DNA from: Hyphomicrobium sp.
GTDB lineage: Bacteria; Pseudomonadota; Alphaproteobacteria; Rhizobiales; Hyphomicrobiaceae
Length of the DNA stretch: 64,000 nucleotides
Reading direction: 5' to 3'
NCBI GenBank assembly: GCA_025351425.1
Contig: JANXVY010000033.1
Span: 52,159-116,158, forward strand
Position 1 is the first letter of the stretch, and each line of letters starts with the position of its first letter. Below are positions 51,782 to 63,065 of the stretch, piece after piece. The translations under genes were made by a program, and so were the position numbers. The notes under the pieces are model-generated. The model was given only the letters and a program-made list of their open reading frames with translations. It was not told where the DNA came from and ran no database searches.

Positions 51782-52582
51782 TCAAATGTTGCGCGCGTTG
51801 GGAATGACGCGGGGCCTCGGCACGACCGGCGTGACGTTCTTTTCGGGCGCGTCGGGATTGGTGGCGCGAACCGGCGGCAACGACATCTTATCGGCCCGGC
51901 ACAGCCGCCGCTGATCTTCGTTATGTGAGCAGGAGGCGGGCTGCCCCTCCTTGCTGAAACAGATCCGGATTTCGCTCAGCCGGTTGCCAGGACCGCCGCA
52001 ATCCACGCCGATCATGTCGGGACGCAGCCATGGATTGACCTTCATGAAGTCCGCCACCAGGTCGCCCGGGCTGACGAACTTGGTCTCGAACGGATTGCGG
52101 TAGTCGTCAGGAATCTTGACCTTGGAAAACAGCTGCCGCGCGAGCCCGAAAAAGGGCCCCGGCTGCAGCCCTGAGCAGGTGCCGTGCTTGCGGTATTCGT
52201 GGATCACCAGCTTATCGCTCGGCATGATGTCGAGCATGCTGTTAATGACCGGCCGCGGCACGAAGGGCCGGCCCCGCATCGGGCAATCCTGCGGCCAGCC
52301 TTTGGGTGCATATTGCGGCCATAGGCCATGCAGCACGAACGAATAGCGCTTGCCGTCGCTGCGGTCGCACTGCTGGGAATCGCCGTCGCCCCCAAGCCCC
52401 TGGCAGTACGACGGGCTCCACGACATCACGAGCGCATAATAGTCGAATTGTCCCGCCACGTTGCGCCCGTCGCTGGTGCCCCTGTTCGCGCCATACGGGC
52501 GTTGCGCCAGCGCGGTATTCGCCAGCGTCGCCACCACGGCCAGCACCAGCAGCCCGTTGCGGAAGAGGTTCTTGGCGTCCAT
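51782..52582 (-). CDS. Exported ribonuclease T2
   Basis: The 266-residue protein has a signal peptide (about 1-26, LLVLAVVATLANTALAQ) and the two conserved RNase T2 active-site segments: SFVLHGLWPQ with His85, and IHEYRKHGTCSG with His128, Glu129 and His133. It has eight or more cysteines in the mature part. RNase T2 enzymes cut RNA without strong base preference and release 2',3'-cyclic nucleotides, the substrate type of the periplasmic CpdB encoded at 6164-8110. The C-terminal about 30 residues are Pro/Val/Arg-rich and outside the core fold. The gene is monocistronic on the minus strand. Confidence 0.95.
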   Translation of the reverse strand: MDAKNLFRNGLLVLAVVATLANTALAQRPYGANRGTSDGRNVAGQFDYYALVMSWSPSYCQGLGGDGDSQQCDRSDGKRYSFVLHGLWPQYAPKGWPQDCPMRGRPFVPRPVINSMLDIMPSDKLVIHEYRKHGTCSGLQPGPFFGLARQLFSKVKIPDDYRNPFETKFVSPGDLVADFMKVNPWLRPDMIGVDCGGPGNRLSEIRICFSKEGQPASCSHNEDQRRLCRADKMSLPPVRATNPDAPEKNVTPVVPRPRVIPNARNI

Positions 52583-52774
52583 CGTGGCTCGGTCTCCGCA
52601 GGGGGGCTTATCGGCATGGCCGGCAAGTGATTCGCGTGCGCTGATTTAAGCGATCGTTAACAATTGAGCAACCAGCGCCACGCATCTGAGCCCCTTAATC
52701 GCGGTATACAGAGGGCCGAACGGCCTATGAGCCCTGCCAACTTGTGAGCGCCATGGCCTTCTCTTCTCTAGCCG

Positions 52775-54184
52775 TCACGCCTTATCCGCTAGCGCCGCGA
52801 GGATCCGCACCCAGCTGCGGGCGCCCTTCTTGAAGCTCTTCAGATTATACTTCTCGTTCGGCGAATGGATGCGGTCGTCGTCGAGGCCGAAGCCGATGAG
52901 CAGGCTGTCCATGCCGAGCGCCTCCTGGAACGAGCTGACGATGGGGATCGACGCCCCGCAGCCCATCAGCACCGCGGGCTTCCCCCATTCCTCTTCAAGC
53001 GCCCGCGCCGCCGCCCTCATCATCGGTTGGCCGGTATCGAACGCAGTCGCCCCGCTGCCTCGCGTACCCAGGAATTCGACGCTGCAGTCGGCCGGAAGCC
53101 GCTCACACACGAACGCATGCAGGTGCGACAGCACGAGATCGGGGTCCTGCCCCGCCACCAGCCGGCACGTCACCTTCACCGAGGCTTTTGAGGGAATGAC
53201 GGTCTTCGACCCCACGCCCTGATAGCCCCCGGTCACACCGTTGAACTCCAGCGTCGGCCGCGACCATAACTGCTCGATGAGCGAATACTTCTTCTCGCCA
53301 GCCCGGTGTTTCAACCCGATGGACCCGAGAAACGCATCTTCGCGCAGTCCCAGCGCCTCCCATTGCTTGAGCTGCTTGCCCGACGGCTTTTCCACGCCGT
53401 CATAAAACCCCGGAATGGCGACCTTGCCCTTGTCGTCGTGCATATCGGCCATGATGCGGGCGAGCGCCCGGATCGGGTTCATGGCCGGCCCGCCATAGAT
53501 GCCGGAATGCAAATCGCGCGACGGCCCGGTGACGACGATCTCGGTCCCCGCTAACCCGCGCAGCATGGTGGTGATGGCCGGGGTATCCTTGTCCCACTGC
53601 CCCGTGTCGCAAACCAGCACCACGTCGGCCTTGAGCTCTGCACCATGTTTCTTGAGGAAGGCAGGCAACGACGCCGACCCGCACTCTTCCTCGCCCTCGA
53701 TCAGCACCGACACCGCGACCGGTAATTCCCCGGCCACGGACTTCCAGGCGCGCACGGCCTCGAAGAACGTCATCAGCTGGCCCTTGTTGTCCTCCGCGCC
53801 GCGCGCGACGATCACCTTTCCGTTGCCCCGTTCCGTGATGATCCGGGGCTCGAACGGCGGCGACGTCCACAGCTCGACGGGATCGGCCGGCTGCACATCG
53901 TAATGACCGTAGAACAGAACATGCGGCATGCCGGGAGGCACCGTCTTACGATCGTGCGCGACCACCATCGGGTGGCCCTCGGTTGCATGAACACGGGCCT
54001 CGAATCCGATTTCCGTAAGCGTGGCTGCGCACCACTTGGCGGCGGCCTTGCAGTGCGCGCCAGATGCGGGTTCGGTCGACACGCTCTCGATGCGCAGCAG
54101 CTCGAACAGCCGCTCAAGCCCCGCATCAACGCTGGCTTCGAGCGCTTTCAAGACCTTGGGAACCTGCTCGCCGGCGTTTGCCAT
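52775..54184 (-). CDS. M20-family metallopeptidase / dipeptidase
   Basis: The 469-residue protein has the M20 zinc peptidase layout: [20 protein letters not shown] with the zinc-binding His and Asp, [19 protein letters not shown] with the bridging Asp, [20 protein letters not shown] with the catalytic Glu pair, [14 protein letters not shown] in the dimerisation domain and a late His in the catalytic part. The GHYDVQP motif and length fit the carnosinase-like/ArgE-DapE-related dipeptidase group. The start at 54184 has AAGGAT upstream; the extension to 54238 is not supported. The peptide substrate is not known. It is divergent from ppdK across a 192-base gap that should hold both promoters. Confidence 0.92.
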   Translation of the reverse strand: MANAGEQVPKVLKALEASVDAGLERLFELLRIESVSTEPASGAHCKAAAKWCAATLTEIGFEARVHATEGHPMVVAHDRKTVPPGMPHVLFYGHYDVQPADPVELWTSPPFEPRIITERGNGKVIVARGAEDNKGQLMTFFEAVRAWKSVAGELPVAVSVLIEGEEECGSASLPAFLKKHGAELKADVVLVCDTGQWDKDTPAITTMLRGLAGTEIVVTGPSRDLHSGIYGGPAMNPIRALARIMADMHDDKGKVAIPGFYDGVEKPSGKQLKQWEALGLREDAFLGSIGLKHRAGEKKYSLIEQLWSRPTLEFNGVTGGYQGVGSKTVIPSKASVKVTCRLVAGQDPDLVLSHLHAFVCERLPADCSVEFLGTRGSGATAFDTGQPMMRAAARALEEEWGKPAVLMGCGASIPIVSSFQEALGMDSLLIGFGLDDDRIHSPNEKYNLKSFKKGARSWVRILAALADKA

Positions 54185-54376
54185 GTGATATCCTTCATCA
54201 ATTCTTGAAGCTGTGACCGATAGCCCCGGTTCGCCCAAAGGGTAAGACGCTCGCCCATTTCGATCTGATAGGGTCGCGGCGCTTTACGCATACCCCTGTC
54301 CCCGCGGTCCGCAAATTGCTAATCAGCACCCGATACCGCGCGACTGCCCCATCTGCACGATCTGAGGAAAACCGCC

Positions 54377-57121
<2,745 letters not shown>

Positions 57122-57143
57122 CGCGCCGAGCGCTCGTTACCCT

Positions 57144-57169
57144 ATTGGCCGGGGTCGCCCCCGGCCAAT
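57144..57169 (+). terminator. Perfect hairpin after ppdK
   Basis: ATTGGCCGGGG (57144-57154) pairs perfectly with CCCCGGCCAAT (57159-57169) around a four-base loop. No T tract follows on the plus strand, so it may act as a bidirectional terminator or mRNA 3' end between ppdK and the convergent small gene. Confidence 0.6.
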
Positions 57170-57195
57170 CATTCCTCCGCGGCAAGGGTCAGAAC

Positions 57196-57417
57196 TCAGT
57201 GATGATGCCGATCGATTTCATCGAGCGTCGGCTGGCGCGGACGCGGCCCCGCGCGGCGCGGCGCAAGGAAATAGTAGATCACGACTGGCGGAAACAGAAA
57301 GCCCCAGCCCATCCAGACCGAGTAATCGCGGTTTTTGAGATGCGCCAGGAGGCCGGCGATGGCTGCCCCAGCAAGCGCCGTGATGCCCCAGATCGTCGAT
57401 GCCAGCAGAAACGTCAT
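57196..57417 (-). CDS. Small membrane protein of unknown function
   Basis: The 73-residue protein has two hydrophobic segments (about 2-25, FLLASTIWGITALAGAAIAG, and 32-52, YSVWMGWGFLFPPVVIYYFL). A basic, proline-rich C-terminal tail ends in three histidines. It is likely a small two-helix inner-membrane protein. The ATG follows GGGTGA. It converges on ppdK; 95 bases separate its start from the stop of the upstream glycosyltransferase gene. Confidence 0.55.
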   Translation of the reverse strand: MTFLLASTIWGITALAGAAIAGLLAHLKNRDYSVWMGWGFLFPPVVIYYFLAPRRAGPRPRQPTLDEIDRHHH

Positions 57418-57512
57418 AAGTCACCCAATTGGTCTTGCACTTCTGGAGGCCTATATCAGAACCTAGGCAATCGCGCGACAGCACGATAGAGCATGGCAAA
57501 CAACTGGTTCTG

Positions 57513-59039
57513 TTAAGGTTTTTCGACCCGTCCGCCTTCCAAAAGACAGGCGGCGGCCGCCGCCTCCGCGTTCAAAACCCCACCCTCGCCCGATAGCACG
57601 GCGGCATGGGCCACATAGAGCGCACCCGTTTGCCCCAACCAGCGCCGGTGCAGGCTCAGTTCGCAGCCAAATCGCGCCGCCCCAGGGGTCACCTCCCGCG
57701 CTTGGCCCCGGCACGCCCCATCCCCCGATTTGCAGATCACCAGCAGCCCGTCACGCGCGAGCCTCTCGGGGCTGGCCCAGGGCGCAAACGCAATGCTGAA
57801 ATTGGTAAACGCGAGCGGGTGCGATGGAATATCCAGCGCGGCCGCGTTGGCGAGTTTCGGCTCGCTCGCCACAAGTTGAGCTTGCTTGCCCGTCGCCGCC
57901 GCAAAAATCCGCCCCGCCGCCGCCACCGTCTCGGCCCGCGGCTCGACCGCATTTCCATCCTTCAGCGCGAACGTCGCGATCAGCACGATAGGGCCCGCCA
58001 GCGCGACCACGGCAAGCCCCGCCGCAGCCCACCGCTTGAGCCGCGCCAGCTCTCTGTCATCAGGCGCCGCCAGCATCGAAGCGAGCAGCACCGGCAGCAC
58101 ACTGAAATCCGGCAGCGACCAGCTCGTCGCACCCCGCAGCTTGAACGCCGCGATGAACACCGCCGTCAGCACGAACGGCCCCGCAGCCAGAACCCACAGC
58201 TCATTCTTTTCCCAGTCCCATCCTTGGGGAGCGGGGGCGCGCCACCTGCGCAACGCCCAGAACGCCGCAAGCACAGGCAGCAGATACGCAGGTCCCACCA
58301 GCAGAAAATGCGCGAGCGGATAATCCTCCCGCTCGGTCTCGTGCAGCGCATAACTGAGCGTCGCGCCCTGATTATCGAACATCCATAAAGCATGCGGCGC
58401 CACCAGCGCGGCGAATACGGCAACCGCCACATATCCCCCCGTCATCGTATAAAACCGGTTGCGACGAGCGCTCACGAGCGACGCCGCAAAACAGCTGGCA
58501 AGCAGCACACCCGTATAATACTTGGCAAGCATCCCCGCCGCCGCCAGCACCCCGAACGCCACCCCATACGCAATGCTGCGCGCGGCGGTCTCGGCCCGCA
58601 AGCATGCGAGGAACGCCAGGATCGTTAGCGGCCACAACGAGACGAGGATCGCGTTGTGATTGAGCTTCAGCGCAAAGAACGTACCCGCCGGGGCAAGCCC
58701 GTACAGCAGGACGGCAAGTGTCGCCCGCCGCTCGTCCAGGATGAGCAGCGCAACCCGCCACACGGCCCACGCCCCCAGCACGATGTTGCCGCCCGTCAGC
58801 ACGGCGAGGCTCACCCAGTTGAGCGCAACTACATACGAATAGGTCCGGAACAGCCACGGCAGGAACGGAGGATGCTTCGGCAGCCCCAGCGGCCAACCGA
58901 GCCCGCTCCACATCGCGATTTCGGCCGTGTCGTGATGCACATAGCCCGGATACCGGCATGTCAGCGCGAACGCGACTGTTGCGAGAAACGCGCACCAAAA
59001 GGCACGCCAGGGCTCGAAGATGGGCTGCGGTTTCATCAT
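57513..59039 (-). CDS. GT39-family-like membrane glycosyltransferase
   Basis: The 508-residue protein has about 11 to 12 hydrophobic segments and begins with the pattern of lipid-linked-sugar glycosyltransferases. The first helix is followed by YPGYVHHDTAEIAMWSGLGW with the acidic residue used in catalysis, then LGLPKHPPFLPWLFRTYS. These match the DxE-type and KHPP loop motifs of the ArnT/PMT-like (GT39, PF13231) family, which move sugars from polyprenyl phosphates to lipid A or protein. A C-terminal soluble stretch of about 150 residues follows the last helix. Acceptor and sugar are not known. The ATG at 59037-59039 is preceded by GGTGAG. Confidence 0.82.
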   Translation of the reverse strand: MMKPQPIFEPWRAFWCAFLATVAFALTCRYPGYVHHDTAEIAMWSGLGWPLGLPKHPPFLPWLFRTYSYVVALNWVSLAVLTGGNIVLGAWAVWRVALLILDERRATLAVLLYGLAPAGTFFALKLNHNAILVSLWPLTILAFLACLRAETAARSIAYGVAFGVLAAAGMLAKYYTGVLLASCFAASLVSARRNRFYTMTGGYVAVAVFAALVAPHALWMFDNQGATLSYALHETEREDYPLAHFLLVGPAYLLPVLAAFWALRRWRAPAPQGWDWEKNELWVLAAGPFVLTAVFIAAFKLRGATSWSLPDFSVLPVLLASMLAAPDDRELARLKRWAAAGLAVVALAGPIVLIATFALKDGNAVEPRAETVAAAGRIFAAATGKQAQLVASEPKLANAAALDIPSHPLAFTNFSIAFAPWASPERLARDGLLVICKSGDGACRGQAREVTPGAARFGCELSLHRRWLGQTGALYVAHAAVLSGEGGVLNAEAAAAACLLEGGRVEKP

Positions 59040-59085
59040 GGCAGCTCACCTACCACGCCCATGAACCAAGATCGAATGCGGCCGA

Positions 59086-59979
59086 TCAGACCGCCTCGAA
59101 ATCGAGCCCCAGGTCGAGCACCGGTGCCGAGTGGGTAAGTGCGCCGACCGAGATGAGATCGACCCCGCTTCCAGCAATAGCGCGTACCGTGTCGAGGTTC
59201 ACACCTCCGGAGGCTTCCGTCAGCATCCGCCCGCCGACGCGCGTGACAGCCTCGTGCAGCAGAGCTGGCGTCATGTTGTCGAGCAGCACCACGTCGACCC
59301 GTCGCTCGCTGGCCCGCACCCCCGAAAGCCGCAGCACCTCGTCGAGCTGCGCCAGCGTGTCGACTTCCACCTCGATCTTGACGAGATGCCCAGCCCGCGC
59401 CCGCGCAGCTTCAATGGCCGCCGCAAGGCCGCCCGCCGCCACGATGTGGTTGTCCTTGATGAGAATGGCATCGAACAGCCCGACGCGATGGTTCATGCCC
59501 CCCCCGCAACGCACCGCGTACTTCTCGAACGCCCGCAATCCCGGCGTCGTCTTGCGCGTATCGACGATCATCGCCCGCGTCCCGGCCACCGCCTCGACAT
59601 AGCGCGCCGTAAGCGTCGCAATGCCGCTCATGCGGCCCATGAAATTGAGCGCCACCCGTTCGCCCGTCAGGATCGCCCGTGCCGAACCCTGTATGGTCGC
59701 AACACGTGCGCCCACGTCGACCCGCTCCCCATCCTCAACCTCGGCCACGAATGAAACGCTCGCATCCAACGCCCGGAAGGCCTCGGCCGCAACCGCAAGC
59801 CCCGAAATCACGCCCGGCTTGCGCGCGGCAAACACCGCCCGCGCCCGCGCGGCCATCGGCACCGTCGCATCCGTCGTAATGTCGCCGGCAAGCCCCAGGT
59901 CTTCGACCAGCGCCTCGCTCACGGCGCGCTGCATGAGCCCCGGCGCAAGGGTTGGAAGCGCCACGCCCTTCTTGGTCAT
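59086..59979 (-). CDS. nadC: Nicotinate-nucleotide pyrophosphorylase (quinolinate phosphoribosyltransferase)
   Basis: The 297-residue protein converts quinolinate and PRPP to nicotinate mononucleotide, the step that joins the de novo pathway to NAD. Motifs include [20 protein letters not shown] at the start, [60 protein letters not shown] and [14 protein letters not shown]. Its start overlaps the nadB stop by four bases, so it is translationally coupled as the last gene of nadA-nadB-nadC. The length is standard. Confidence 0.97.
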   Translation of the reverse strand: MTKKGVALPTLAPGLMQRAVSEALVEDLGLAGDITTDATVPMAARARAVFAARKPGVISGLAVAAEAFRALDASVSFVAEVEDGERVDVGARVATIQGSARAILTGERVALNFMGRMSGIATLTARYVEAVAGTRAMIVDTRKTTPGLRAFEKYAVRCGGGMNHRVGLFDAILIKDNHIVAAGGLAAAIEAARARAGHLVKIEVEVDTLAQLDEVLRLSGVRASERRVDVVLLDNMTPALLHEAVTRVGGRMLTEASGGVNLDTVRAIAGSGVDLISVGALTHSAPVLDLGLDFEAV

Positions 59980-61616
59980 GCCGATGATCTCACGAGGGTG
60001 GGCTTGGGGTTGCGGCGCGACGCCGAACTGGCGGCGAGCGGCTCGATCAGGCCTTGAGCATTCACCTTCTGGAAACTGCGATGGGCGAGTGCTGGATTAG
60101 CGGCCGGATAGTCGCTGCGCCAATGGCCGCCGCGGCTTTCGGTGCGCGCGAGCGCGGCGCTCGCGATCAGCCGCGCGCTCAGCGTCATATTCGCGAGCAC
60201 CGGATCGGACCCGGCCGCATTGGCAATCTCATTGATAACGGTAAGCGCAGTCGCCAGACCTGCCCCGTCGCGGATGACGCCCACGTGGTCTGCCATGGTC
60301 TTGCGCAAGCGGCTGAGCAAGGCGGCCCGCGCATCCAAATCGATCGCGAGTGGCGCATCCACAGCCAACGGCTCTGGATAACCGGCCGGAACGGACTTGC
60401 GCGCTCTGATGTCGGCGGCCACCCGGTCGCCAATCACCACCGCCTCCAGCAGCGAGTTGGAGGCGAGCCGGTTCGCTCCATGCAGCCCGGTGGAGGCAAC
60501 TTCGCCCGCAGCCCACAGCCCGACAACGCTCGTGCGCCCGTTCACGTCGGTGGCAACCCCGCCCATGTGATAGTGCGCCGCCGGCGCAACCGGCAGCAGG
60601 TCGTGGAGCGGATCGAGACCCGCTTCCCGGCAGAACGCGTAGACGGTCGGAAAATTCGCTTCGAGCTTCGCACCCGGCTCATGCCGGCAATCGAGAAACG
60701 CGCCGCGCCCGGCCTTCAGTTCGCAAAACACTCCGCGAGCAACGATATCGCGAGGCGACAACTCGGCCCTCGGATCGATCGCGAGCATGAAGCGATCGCC
60801 TGTCCGGTTGACGAGCACCGCCCCCTCGCCTCGCAGCGCCTCCGTGGCAAGCGGTGCCGGATCAATTCCGACATCAAGCGCGGTCGGGTGGAATTGCACG
60901 AATTCGGCGTCCGCAATGATCGCGCCGGCCCGTGCTGCAAATGCAATCGCTTCCCCGCGTGCAGCCGTCGGATTGGTCGTAACCGCATAGAGCGACCCGA
61001 CGCCGCCCGTTGCCAGCACCACGGCGCCCGCCGACAGCGTCGCAACGGCCGCATCCGCCCCGGCCCCGGTCTTGATCAGCCGCACCCCTGACACACGCCC
61101 GTCCGCCATCACGAGGCCGATCGCGCCAAAACCCTCCAGCAACCGGATCGACGGCGTTTCTTTGACCCGCGAGATCAGCGCCTTCATGATGGCAAACCCG
61201 GCCCGGTCGCCCGACACCCGCACCACACGGTTGGCATTGTGGGCCGCTTCCCGCGACAGCACAAAAGCCCCCGCCGTCCCGCGATCAAACGGCACGCCGT
61301 AGTCGCTCAAGTCGAGAATGCGCGCCCGGCCCTCGGACGCAATCGTGTGCGCAATCTCAGCGTCGACGATCCCAGCCCCGGCCGCGATGGTGTCGGCCGC
61401 GTGGGCATCCGCCGTGTCGCCCTCGCCGACGGCCGCCGCGACCCCGCCCTGCGCCCAGATCGAGGATGCCCCCTGCCCGAGTGGGGCCGCCGCGATGACG
61501 GTGACCGGTAGCGGCGCGAGCTTCAGCGCAGTGAACAGCCCGGCAAGCCCTGCGCCGACGATGACGATAGGCCCCGGTCCCGGCGCGGCACTGGCACTCT
61601 TGAATGGCGAAGGCAT
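59976..61616 (-). CDS. nadB: L-aspartate oxidase
   Basis: The 546-residue FAD enzyme oxidises aspartate to iminoaspartate for NAD synthesis. FAD binding is seen in [16 protein letters not shown] and [20 protein letters not shown]. Substrate-site motifs include [57 protein letters not shown], and [20 protein letters not shown]. The C-terminal helical domain is complete. It follows nadA by about 190 bases that hold two perfect palindromes, and overlaps nadC. Iminoaspartate is passed to NadA, which condenses it to quinolinate. Confidence 0.96.
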   Translation of the reverse strand: MPSPFKSASAAPGPGPIVIVGAGLAGLFTALKLAPLPVTVIAAAPLGQGASSIWAQGGVAAAVGEGDTADAHAADTIAAGAGIVDAEIAHTIASEGRARILDLSDYGVPFDRGTAGAFVLSREAAHNANRVVRVSGDRAGFAIMKALISRVKETPSIRLLEGFGAIGLVMADGRVSGVRLIKTGAGADAAVATLSAGAVVLATGGVGSLYAVTTNPTAARGEAIAFAARAGAIIADAEFVQFHPTALDVGIDPAPLATEALRGEGAVLVNRTGDRFMLAIDPRAELSPRDIVARGVFCELKAGRGAFLDCRHEPGAKLEANFPTVYAFCREAGLDPLHDLLPVAPAAHYHMGGVATDVNGRTSVVGLWAAGEVASTGLHGANRLASNSLLEAVVIGDRVAADIRARKSVPAGYPEPLAVDAPLAIDLDARAALLSRLRKTMADHVGVIRDGAGLATALTVINEIANAAGSDPVLANMTLSARLIASAALARTESRGGHWRSDYPAANPALAHRSFQKVNAQGLIEPLAASSASRRNPKPTLVRSSA

Positions 61617-61693
61617 CGGCGATGACTTTCAGGTAAGGGGTCCAGCGACGTGTCCCTGGCAGTGGCCCAAGGGGCGCGCAGCCTTATGAAGTT

Positions 61694-61726
61694 ATACCAG
61701 CGGTCAAAAGTTTTGACCGCTGGTAT
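61694..61726. repeat. Perfect 16-bp palindrome, unit 1 of the nadA-nadB spacer
   Basis: ATACCAGCGGTCAAAA and its exact complement are separated by one base (33 bases in all). It lies about 80 bases before nadB on the minus strand. It is similar to unit 2 at about 61771-61811. Confidence 0.75.
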
Positions 61727-61770
61727 TCGCGCGCGGGGTTGGTGGGGCGGCCGCGCGCAAAGCAGAGACT

Positions 61771-61811
61771 CTAATACCGGCGGTCAGAATTTCTGACCGC
61801 CGGTATTAGAC
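61771..61811. repeat. Perfect 20-bp palindrome, unit 2, at the nadA stop codon
   Basis: An arm of 20 bases (core ATACCGGCGGTCAGAA) pairs perfectly with its complement around one base, for about 41 bases. It shares the core with unit 1 but differs at matched positions on both arms (CCAGC/GCTGG against CCGGC/GCCGG, AAAA/TTTT against AGAA/TTCT). The nadA stop codon lies inside its right arm. It may act as a transcription attenuator or mRNA stabiliser. Coordinates may be off by one base. Confidence 0.75.
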
Positions 61812-62870
61812 GGGCAGATCGATCATGCGCTCCACCGCCCGCCGCGCCTTTTCGGCAACCACTGGATCAACCGTCACCTCGAACTGCAGATTGGCGAGGC
61901 TGTCGTAGATGTTCTCGAGGCTGATCCGCTTCATGTGCGGGCACAGGTTGCAGGGTCGCACGAACTCGACGCCGGGAGCTTCGACGGCGACATTGGATGC
62001 CATCGAGCACTCGGTGACGAGCACGACCTTGCGCGGCTGGTTGGTCTTCACCCAGTCGATCATGGCCTTGGTCGATCCCGTGAAGTCCGCCGCCGCTATC
62101 ACGTCCGGCGGACATTCGGGATGCGCGATGATCTTCGTGCCCGGGTCCTGATCGCGAAACACCTGCAGCTCGGCGGCCGTGAACCGTTCGTGCACCTCGC
62201 AAGCGCCCTTCCAGGCGATGATCTCGACATCGGTCTTGCTCTGCACATACTTCGAAAGATATTGATCAGGGATCAGCAGCACCCGCTTGGCGCCAAGGCT
62301 CTCGACCACCTTTACCGCATTAGACGAGGTGCAAGTGATATCGCACTCCGCCTTCACGGCAGCGCTCGTGTTGACATACGTGACGACCGGCACGCCCGGA
62401 TAAGCCGCGCGCAACATACGCACGTCCTCTGCGGTGACGGACGCCGCCAGAGAGCACCCGGCCCGCACGTCGGGGATCAGCACCATTTTGTCTGGCGACA
62501 GCAGCTTCGAGGTTTCCGCCATGAAGTGCACGCCCGCCTGCACGATGACGTCGGCTTTCGTCGCCGCCGCTTCCTTGGCAAGTTGCAAGCTGTCGCCGCG
62601 GAAATCCGACACGCCGTGAAAGATTTCCGGTGTCATGTAATTGTGCGCGAGGATGACCGCGTTGCGCTGCTTTTTCAGCAGATTGATCTCGCGGATCAGC
62701 GGCGCGTAGGCAGTCCACTCCATCGGGGTGATGACACTTTTGACCTTCGCGTAGAGCGGCTCCATCTCGCGCGCGAGGGCCGGTGTGAACGGAAACTGCG
62801 GACGTGCTTTGGCGGTCGCCGCGGTCTTGGCCTTCTGAACCGGATTGGCCTGCTGGGTGAGGTCGATCAT
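61806..62870 (-). CDS. nadA: Quinolinate synthase A
   Basis: The 354-residue iron-sulphur enzyme condenses iminoaspartate with dihydroxyacetone phosphate to quinolinate. It has the cluster-binding cysteines in [11 protein letters not shown], in the SNAVKV-preceding CTSS region and in [10 protein letters not shown], together with [20 protein letters not shown] and [16 protein letters not shown]. The ATG at 62868-62870 ([12 protein letters not shown]) has GGAG 7 bases upstream, so it is preferred over the upstream ATG at 62906, which lies inside a palindrome. It heads the nadA-nadB-nadC operon. Confidence 0.96.
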   Translation of the reverse strand: MIDLTQQANPVQKAKTAATAKARPQFPFTPALAREMEPLYAKVKSVITPMEWTAYAPLIREINLLKKQRNAVILAHNYMTPEIFHGVSDFRGDSLQLAKEAAATKADVIVQAGVHFMAETSKLLSPDKMVLIPDVRAGCSLAASVTAEDVRMLRAAYPGVPVVTYVNTSAAVKAECDITCTSSNAVKVVESLGAKRVLLIPDQYLSKYVQSKTDVEIIAWKGACEVHERFTAAELQVFRDQDPGTKIIAHPECPPDVIAAADFTGSTKAMIDWVKTNQPRKVVLVTECSMASNVAVEAPGVEFVRPCNLCPHMKRISLENIYDSLANLQFEVTVDPVVAEKARRAVERMIDLPV

Positions 62871-62889
62871 CGGCGATCTCCAACTTGTT

Positions 62890-62906
62890 ATGCTCATAGT
62901 GAGCAT
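62890..62906. promoter_or_regulatory. 17-bp perfect palindrome before nadA, candidate operator
   Basis: ATGCTCA-TAG-TGAGCAT is a perfect inverted repeat 20 bases upstream of the preferred nadA start. Alphaproteobacterial NAD synthesis genes are commonly repressed by NadQ, which binds palindromes ahead of nadABC. The identity of the regulator is inferred from position; the dyad itself is seen directly. Confidence 0.5.
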
Positions 62907-62999
62907 TCACAATGTTATAATAGGTAAGGTCGACTCATGTGACTAGGGGGAAGCGCGAGATGAAGCGATGAAACTATTGTGACAGGGAACCAAACGAAA

Positions 63000-63022
63000 A
63001 CAGCCGGAACAAAGTCCGGCCG
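63000..63022 (-). terminator. Intrinsic terminator after the autotransporter gene
   Basis: GCCGGA (63003-63008) pairs with TCCGGC (63015-63020). Read on the minus strand the stem is followed by TGTTTTCGTTTGG. It lies about 45 bases past the autotransporter stop codon. Confidence 0.65.
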
Positions 63023-63065
63023 CACGCAAACATGTCGGTTGAAGCGCCGGCCCGGCAGGGCCCGC

